A DNA stretch of 59,112 nucleotides from Rhodanobacter sp. 67-28 (GTDB lineage: Bacteria > Pseudomonadota > Gammaproteobacteria > Xanthomonadales > Rhodanobacteraceae). Below, piece by piece: positions 53,559-59,112 of the stretch. The stretch covers positions 32,904-92,015 of the forward strand of contig MKTU01000077.1 of NCBI GenBank assembly GCA_001898415.1. The letters run 5' to 3'. Made by a program: the position numbers and the translations under genes. The notes under the pieces were generated by a model. The model worked only from the letters and a program-made list of their open reading frames with translations, had not been told where the DNA came from and searched no databases. Every line of letters starts with the position of its first letter. The stretch's first letter is position 1.

Positions 53559-54424
53559 ATGCGTGCCATCCAGCTTTCCGCCTTCGGCCTGGACCATCTC
53601 GACCCGGTTGACTTGCCCACACCGCGCCCCGGCCCGCGCGACGTGCTGGTGCGGATGGAAGCGGCCTCGCTCAATTTCCGCGACCACATGCTGGTCAATG
53701 GCGACCTCTACCGCGGCGTGCCGCTGCCGATCGTGCCGGTGTCCGACGGGGCCGGCACGGTGCAGGAAGTGGGCGGGGCGGTGACCCGCTTCAAGCCCGG
53801 CGACCGCGTCACCACGTTCTACAAGTCGCGCTGCCGATCGCCGCACTCACTGCCTGGCAGGCGCTTGAGCTGGCTCACATCACCACCGGGCAGACCGTGC
53901 TGCTGCTGGGGACCGGCGGCGTGTCGCTGTTCGCGCTGCAGTTCGCCAAGTTGCGCGGCGCCAGGGCGATCATGCTGTCCTCCAGCGACGCCAAGCTCGA
54001 ACGCGCCAAGGCGCTGGGCGCGGACGTCGGCATCAACTACGCGAAGCACCCGCAGTGGGGGGCGCTGGTACGCGAGGCCAGCGGCGGCGCCGGCGTTGAG
54101 CTGGTGGTGGAGACAATCGGCGCGGCCACGTTCGCGCAATCGCTGGAAGCGGTGCGCATGCACGGCATGATCGCCGTGCTGGGCTGGATCGGCGGCAGCG
54201 AGGCCACCTTGCCGCTGACCCCGGTGGTGCTCAAGCGCGTGCGCGTGCAGGGCATCTCGGTGGCGTCACTGGAAGCGCACGAGCAGATGGTCGCCGCCAT
54301 CGAGGCCACCGGCCTGGAACCGGTGATCGACCACGTCTACGGCTTCGGCCAGCTGCGCGAGGCGTTCGAGCAACTCGTCGCCGGCCGGCATTTCGGCAAG
54401 CTCGCGATCGACTTCAGCGCCTGA
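53559..54424 (+). pseudogene. Zinc-type alcohol dehydrogenase / quinone oxidoreductase, internal deletion and frameshift
   Basis: The 5' part encodes MRAIQLSAFGLDHLDPVDLP... to GDRVTTFYKSR in frame 1. At about 53831 the sequence jumps to what should be LPIAALTAWQALELAHITTGQTVLLLGTGGVSLFALQFAKL in another frame and continues normally to DFSA*. About 50 residues (the loop before ATLP) are missing and the frame is shifted, so the protein cannot be made intact. The family uses NAD(P) with GTGGVS. The divergent LysR was probably its regulator. Confidence 0.8.
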
Positions 54425-54451
54425 AACGACGCCGGGCCGGGCACGGCGAGA

Positions 54452-55476
54452 TCAGCGCGGGCGCAGGCGCAAGCGGATATCCGCGCCGAGCATGCGCTGG
54501 TCGACCACCTGCAACTGCCAGCGCGAGGCCATGTCGGCCAGCGGCGGCAACTGCAGCAGCGACCGCGCGCTGTCGCCCAGCAGCAAGGGCGCGACATAGA
54601 GCAGCAGTTCGTCGACCAGGCCGGCCGCGAACAGCGCACCGCAGGCAGGTCGAGTCCGTGGTCTCGTGTCGCCACCGCAAGGCGTTCCGCCCGGGCAAAG
54701 CGATCGTCTGCGCACGTTGCCGCAGCGCCATGCAGGACCAGCGTCGGCGCCGCGCCGTCCAGCACATGGCTGCCGGCGGGTGTGCGCAGTTGCCGATCCA
54801 GCAGCACGCGCAGCGGCGGCATGAACTCCTCGTCCTGCGGCAACCGGACGGTGAGCCACGGATCGTCCGCCAGCACCGTGCCGCTGCCGGTGAGGATTGC
54901 CGAGCTGCGCGCGCGCCAGCGCTGCACGTCCAGGCGCGCCGCATCGCCGGTGATCCACTTCGACTCGCCACTGGCCAGTGCGGTGCGCCCGTCCAGGCTC
55001 ATCGCCAGCTTCACCCGCACGAACGGGCGGCCGCGTTCGAGACGGCCGAGGAAGCCGCAGTTCAACTCGCGCGCCGGCCCGCGCAGCAGGCCGGTTTCGA
55101 CCGCAACGCCGGCGGCGCGCAACTTGTCGATGCCGCGACCGGCCACCTGCGGAAACGGATCTTCCGCGGCAATCACCACCCGCGCCACACCGGCGGCCAC
55201 CAGCGCATCGGCGCATGGCGGCGTACGTCCATGGTGTGCGCACGGCTCCAGGGTCACGTAGGCGGTGGCGCCCCGCGCCCGCGCGCCCGCCTCGCGCAAC
55301 GCATGTACCTCCGCGTGCGGCTCGCCGGCGCGCTGATGAAAGCCGGTACCGATCACCTCGTCGCCATGCGCGATCACGCAGCCCACGCGCGGATTCGGCT
55401 GGGTGGTGTACAGGCCGCGCTCGGCCAGGCGCAGCGCGTGCGCCATGTGGAGGTGGTCAGTGCCTGAAAATGCCAT
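54452..55476 (-). pseudogene. ribD: Riboflavin deaminase/reductase RibD, internal deletion and frameshift
   Basis: Residues 1-150 encode an intact deaminase (HAEVHALREAGARARG, TLEPCAHHGRTPPCADALVAAG) and the start of the reductase (KLAMSLDGRTALASGESKWITGDAARLDVQRWRARSSAILTGSGTV) through DHGLDLPA. At about 54645 the reading jumps to CGALFAAGLVDELLLYVAPLLLGDSARSLL in another frame, ending RLRPR*. About 20 residues including the VEAGPTL motif are lost. As read, frame 1 continues out of the gene into ADH sequence. RibD is needed for riboflavin synthesis, so another copy or a sequence error should be suspected. Confidence 0.8.
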
Positions 55477-55489
55477 GCGTCGATTGTAC

Positions 55490-55600
55490 GGGCCCGCTGA
55501 CGGGCGATGCTCTTGGCCGGGAATCGGCCTTTCGACAAGCTCGGGACGATGAATTGGGGAATCGCAGAAACGGGAACATTGCCCGCCAGCGGGCTCCTAC
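55490..55600. repeat. Inverted GGGCCCGCT/AGCGGGCTCC repeat pair (copy D)
   Basis: Between ribD and nrdR. The left arm GGGCCCGCTGACGGGCGATGC is slightly diverged. The right arm GCCCGCCAGCGGGCTCCTAC supplies the nrdR stop codon. The middle holds a TTCGACAAGCTCGGGA sequence like that in copy B. Confidence 0.75.
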
Positions 55601-56106
55601 GGTTTGCGCGTACCGCCACCGAGCAGGGGAAGCTGCAGATCGGACAGGCCCGGCAGGTCGCGTTCCAGCTTCTCGATCTCCTCGCGGAACGCGTGCACGT
55701 CCTCGAACTTGCGGTAGACCGAGGCGAAACGCACGTAGGCGACCTGGTCGAGGTTCTTCAGCTCGCGCATCACCAGCTCGCCGACCTGGCGCGAAGGCAC
55801 CTCGCGTTCGCCGCTGCGACGCAGGTCGTTGACGATCGCCCGCACCGCCGCGTCCACCGCATCACTGGCCACCGGCCGCTTCTGCAACGCCCGCTCGAAA
55901 CTCACCCGCAACTTGCGCTCGTCGAAGGTCTCGCGCCGCTCGCCGCTCTTCACGATCGCCGGCAACTTCAGCTCGGCCGTCTCGAACGTGTTGAAGCGCT
56001 CGCCGCACTGCGGACACTCGCGCCGCCGCCGCACGGTCGAACCGTCCTCGGTCAGGCGCGAGTCGATCACGCGCGTGTCTTCGTGCTGGCAGAAGGGGCA
56101 ATGCAT
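55597..56106 (-). CDS. nrdR: Transcriptional repressor NrdR
   Basis: 169 aa. Zinc ribbon Cys3, Cys6, Cys31, Cys34 ([22 protein letters not shown]) and an ATP-cone ([63 protein letters not shown]). Senses dNTP pools and represses ribonucleotide reductase genes. The order glyA-nrdR-ribD is common in proteobacteria. Confidence 0.96.
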   Translation of the reverse strand: MHCPFCQHEDTRVIDSRLTEDGSTVRRRRECPQCGERFNTFETAELKLPAIVKSGERRETFDERKLRVSFERALQKRPVASDAVDAAVRAIVNDLRRSGEREVPSRQVGELVMRELKNLDQVAYVRFASVYRKFEDVHAFREEIEKLERDLPGLSDLQLPLLGGGTRKP

Positions 56107-56124
56107 GGGTCAGGAATGAGGGTA

Positions 56125-56197
56125 GAGAAGTGAGTAACGAGAGAACAGCATCAACGCCGACTATCTCTCACCTCTCACTCCTCTTCACCCACTTCTC
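56125..56197. repeat. Degenerate purine-rich inverted repeat before glyA end
   Basis: GAGAAGTGAGT and ACCCACTTCTC (56125-56135 and 56187-56197) with a larger related right arm. Resembles the 50223 repeat. Confidence 0.5.
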
Positions 56198-56199
56198 GC

Positions 56200-57453
56200 T
56201 CAGCCGTAGACCGGGAATTTGCGGCACTGCGCCGTCACCGCGTCGCGTACGCGGGCGATCACGGCGGCGTCGTTCGGGGCGTCGAGCACGTCGCAGATCC
56301 AGCCGGCCAGGGCCACGCAGTCGGCTTCCTTGTAACCGCGGGTGGTGGCGGCGGGGGTGCCTACGCGCAGGCCGGAGGTGACGAAGGGCTTTTGCGGGTC
56401 GTTCGGCACGGCGTTCTTGTTGACCGTGATGTGCGCCTTGCCCAGCGCGGCCTCGGCGTCCTTGCCGGTGATCGGCTTGCCGATCATGTCGACCAGCATC
56501 AGGTGGTTCTCGGTGCCGCCGGAGACGATCTTGTAGCCGCGTTCGATGAAGGTCTTCGCCATTGCCTTGGCGTTCTTCACCACCTGCGTCTGGTACTCCT
56601 TGAACGCCGGTTCCAGCGCTTCCTTGAACGCCACCGCCTTGGCCGCGATCACGTGCATCAGCGGGCCGCCCTGGATGCCGGGGAACACGATCGACTGCAG
56701 CTTCTTCTCGATCTCCTCGCCCGCGCCCCTGCTCACGATGATGCCGCCGCGCGGGCCGCGCAGGGTCTTGTGGGTGGTCGAGGTGACCACGTGCGCGTGC
56801 GGCAGCGGGCTCGGATAGACGCCGGCGGCGACCAGGCCGGCGACGTGGGCCATGTCGACGAAGAACAGCGCGCCGACCGAATCGGCGATCCGGCGCATGC
56901 GCGCCCAGTCGACCACCTGCGAGTAGGCGCTGAAGCCGCCGACCAGCATCTTCGGCCGGTGTTCGGTGGCCAGGCGCTGCAACTCGTCGTAGTCGATCAG
57001 GCCGTTCTCGTCGACGCCATACTGCACCGCGTTGAACAGCTTGCCGGAGATGTTGACCTTGGCGCCGTGGGTGAGATGGCCGCCATGCGCGAGCGACATG
57101 CCCAGGATGGTGTCGCCCGGCTGCAGCAGCGCCAGGTACACCGCCTGGTTCGCCTGCGAACCGGAGTGCGGCTGCACGTTGGCGTAGTCGCAGTCGAAGA
57201 GCTGCTTGAGCCGCTCGATCGCCAGCTTCTCGGCCACGTCCACGTACTCGCAGCCGCCGTAGTAGCGCTTGCCGGGATAGCCCTCGGCATACTTGTTGGT
57301 GAGCTTGGAGCCCTGCGCTTCCATCACCCGCGGGCTGGCGTAGTTTTCCGAGGCGATCAGCTCGACGTGATCTTCCTGGCGCTGGCCCTCGTGGGCGATG
57401 GCCTGGGCCAGTTCGTCGTCGTAACCGGCAATCGTGCAGTCCTTGGGGAACAT
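56200..57453 (-). CDS. glyA: Serine hydroxymethyltransferase
   Basis: 417 aa, PLP enzyme interconverting serine and glycine with tetrahydrofolate. Motifs: [48 protein letters not shown], [12 protein letters not shown] and the PLP Lys in [19 protein letters not shown] precedes the ATG at 57453. Starts just downstream of a large palindrome that may control it. Confidence 0.97.
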   Translation of the reverse strand: MFPKDCTIAGYDDELAQAIAHEGQRQEDHVELIASENYASPRVMEAQGSKLTNKYAEGYPGKRYYGGCEYVDVAEKLAIERLKQLFDCDYANVQPHSGSQANQAVYLALLQPGDTILGMSLAHGGHLTHGAKVNISGKLFNAVQYGVDENGLIDYDELQRLATEHRPKMLVGGFSAYSQVVDWARMRRIADSVGALFFVDMAHVAGLVAAGVYPSPLPHAHVVTSTTHKTLRGPRGGIIVSRGAGEEIEKKLQSIVFPGIQGGPLMHVIAAKAVAFKEALEPAFKEYQTQVVKNAKAMAKTFIERGYKIVSGGTENHLMLVDMIGKPITGKDAEAALGKAHITVNKNAVPNDPQKPFVTSGLRVGTPAATTRGYKEADCVALAGWICDVLDAPNDAAVIARVRDAVTAQCRKFPVYG

Positions 57454-57547
57454 TCTGGCCTCGTGAAATGGCGGGTTGGCAATCGGGAAAGTGTAGCCCC
57501 GGCCGCCATTTCCGGCCACCGACGCACCGTCGGCCCGGCATTGGACG

Positions 57548-57589
57548 AATATTTGAATGACAGATATTGAAATCTGTCATTCAAATATT
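57548..57589. promoter_or_regulatory. 42-bp AT-rich palindrome between glyA and an aldo/keto reductase
   Basis: AATATTTGAATGACAGAT and ATCTGTCATTCAAATATT are perfect 18-bp inverted arms around ATTGAA. In a GC-rich genome its AT content is striking. It is 35 bp before the reductase start and 95 bp from glyA. It looks like a strong operator (for example TetR/LysR type). Confidence 0.7.
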
Positions 57590-57623
57590 TATTCTCCACT
57601 CAACCCCCGAACAGGCACGCCCC

Positions 57624-58619
<996 letters not shown>

Positions 58620-58649
58620 AATCCTTTCCCGCCCGACAGGAGAACCGAC

Positions 58650-59112
58650 ATGTACGCCATCATGGACATCACCGGCCAGGTCGGCAGCGCGGCCGCGAAA
58701 TACCTGCTGGAGCGCGGCCAGCGCGTGCGCGGCGTCGTGCGCGGCAAGGACAAGGCGGCGGCCCGGACCGTGCGCGGCGTCGACCTCGTCGTCGCCGACA
58801 CAGCGGACGGGCTGGCCGCATCCTTCGCCGGCGCCGAAGGCGTGTTCGCCGCACTGCCGGCCAGCCTTGCGCCGGGTTCCGACTTCGCCGAATCGCGCGC
58901 GCTGATCGACGCGCTGGCCATCGCCCTGCGCAAGGCAGCGCCGCCGAAGGTGGTGGCGCTGTCCTCGATCGGCGCGCAGCACACGCGCGAGCTGGGCGAG
59001 CTCACCCCGCTGCACCTGCTGGAGCAGGCGCTGGACGCGCTGCCCCTGCCCCGCGCCCACGTGCGCGCCGCCTGGTTCATGGAGAACCTGAGCCGGCACG
59101 TGGTGCCTGCGC
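58650..59112 (+). CDS. NmrA-like NAD(P)-binding protein, N-terminal part
   Basis: At least 154 codons, cut by the window edge. Rossmann start MYAIMDITGQVGSAAAKYLLERGQRVRGVVRG, with GVDLVVADTADGLAASFAGAEGVFAALPAS and VVALSSIGAQHT; the NmrA/SDR-a family pattern. AGGAGA precedes the ATG. Probably co-transcribed with the aldo/keto reductase. Confidence 0.85.
   Translation, partial: MYAIMDITGQVGSAAAKYLLERGQRVRGVVRGKDKAAARTVRGVDLVVADTADGLAASFAGAEGVFAALPASLAPGSDFAESRALIDALAIALRKAAPPKVVALSSIGAQHTRELGELTPLHLLEQALDALPLPRAHVRAAWFMENLSRHVVPA

Overview
The window is GC-rich gammaproteobacterial chromosome. The flagellar gene order, the TonB-dependent receptor (TBDR)/glycosidase loci, the flavin halogenase beside a TBDR, the XgtA-like GH13 enzyme and the intergenic repeats point to Xanthomonadales, probably a Rhodanobacteraceae relative. 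This is inferred from gene content, not from a database match. Most genes have the strong GC bias of the host. A short stretch at about 26.85-28.75 kb does not, and it is an integron cassette array.

Layout. 0-11 kb is a flagellar and chemotaxis block. flgB-C-D-E-F-G-H-(I) runs leftward from a sigma-54-type promoter. cheV has a sigma-28-type promoter and is divergent from a soluble chemoreceptor-flgA pair with a sigma-54-type promoter. flgM-flgN follows a near-perfect sigma-28 promoter, and then comes an EAL/HDOD protein. 11-17 kb holds yggX, tRNA-Phe(GAA), small unknown genes (one behind a sigma-54-like promoter), a DUF3047 protein, an HU/H1-like protein, a PepSY protein, a 291-bp inverted-repeat element and an M28 peptidase.

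17-26.4 kb is an alpha-glucan utilisation locus. It contains an XgtA-like GH13, a divergent TBDR, a secreted GH13 and a GH31, with two copies of an operator-like palindrome (core TACGTA) in the divergent promoter region. 26.85-28.75 kb contains four intact small-protein cassettes and one truncated one, each followed by an attC site, with no integrase in the window. 28.8-35 kb holds a monooxygenase-like protein, an Ala/Gly-rich secreted protein, a subtilase, an ECF sigma/anti-sigma pair, a VOC protein, an ion channel and a cupin.

35-49 kb is a second carbohydrate locus. It contains a GH39, a flavin halogenase-like protein divergent from a TBDR, a GH3 beta-glucosidase, a LacI-family regulator, a six-hairpin glycosidase-like protein and an MFS sugar transporter. 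TTGACAGCGCTGTCAA-type operators lie at the halogenase/TBDR divergent region and upstream of GH3. The third copy of the TACGTA-core operator lies upstream of the six-hairpin protein/MFS pair, tying it to the 17-26 kb locus.

49-59 kb is riboflavin and one-carbon metabolism. ribE-ribBA is behind an FMN riboswitch, and ribD-nrdR-glyA follows. A secreted DUF3298-like protein, a LysR regulator and a quinone reductase/alcohol dehydrogenase lie between ribE and ribD. An aldo/keto reductase and a partial NmrA-like protein close the window. Both the dehydrogenase and ribD look broken by internal deletions with frameshift, which is either real decay or an assembly problem.
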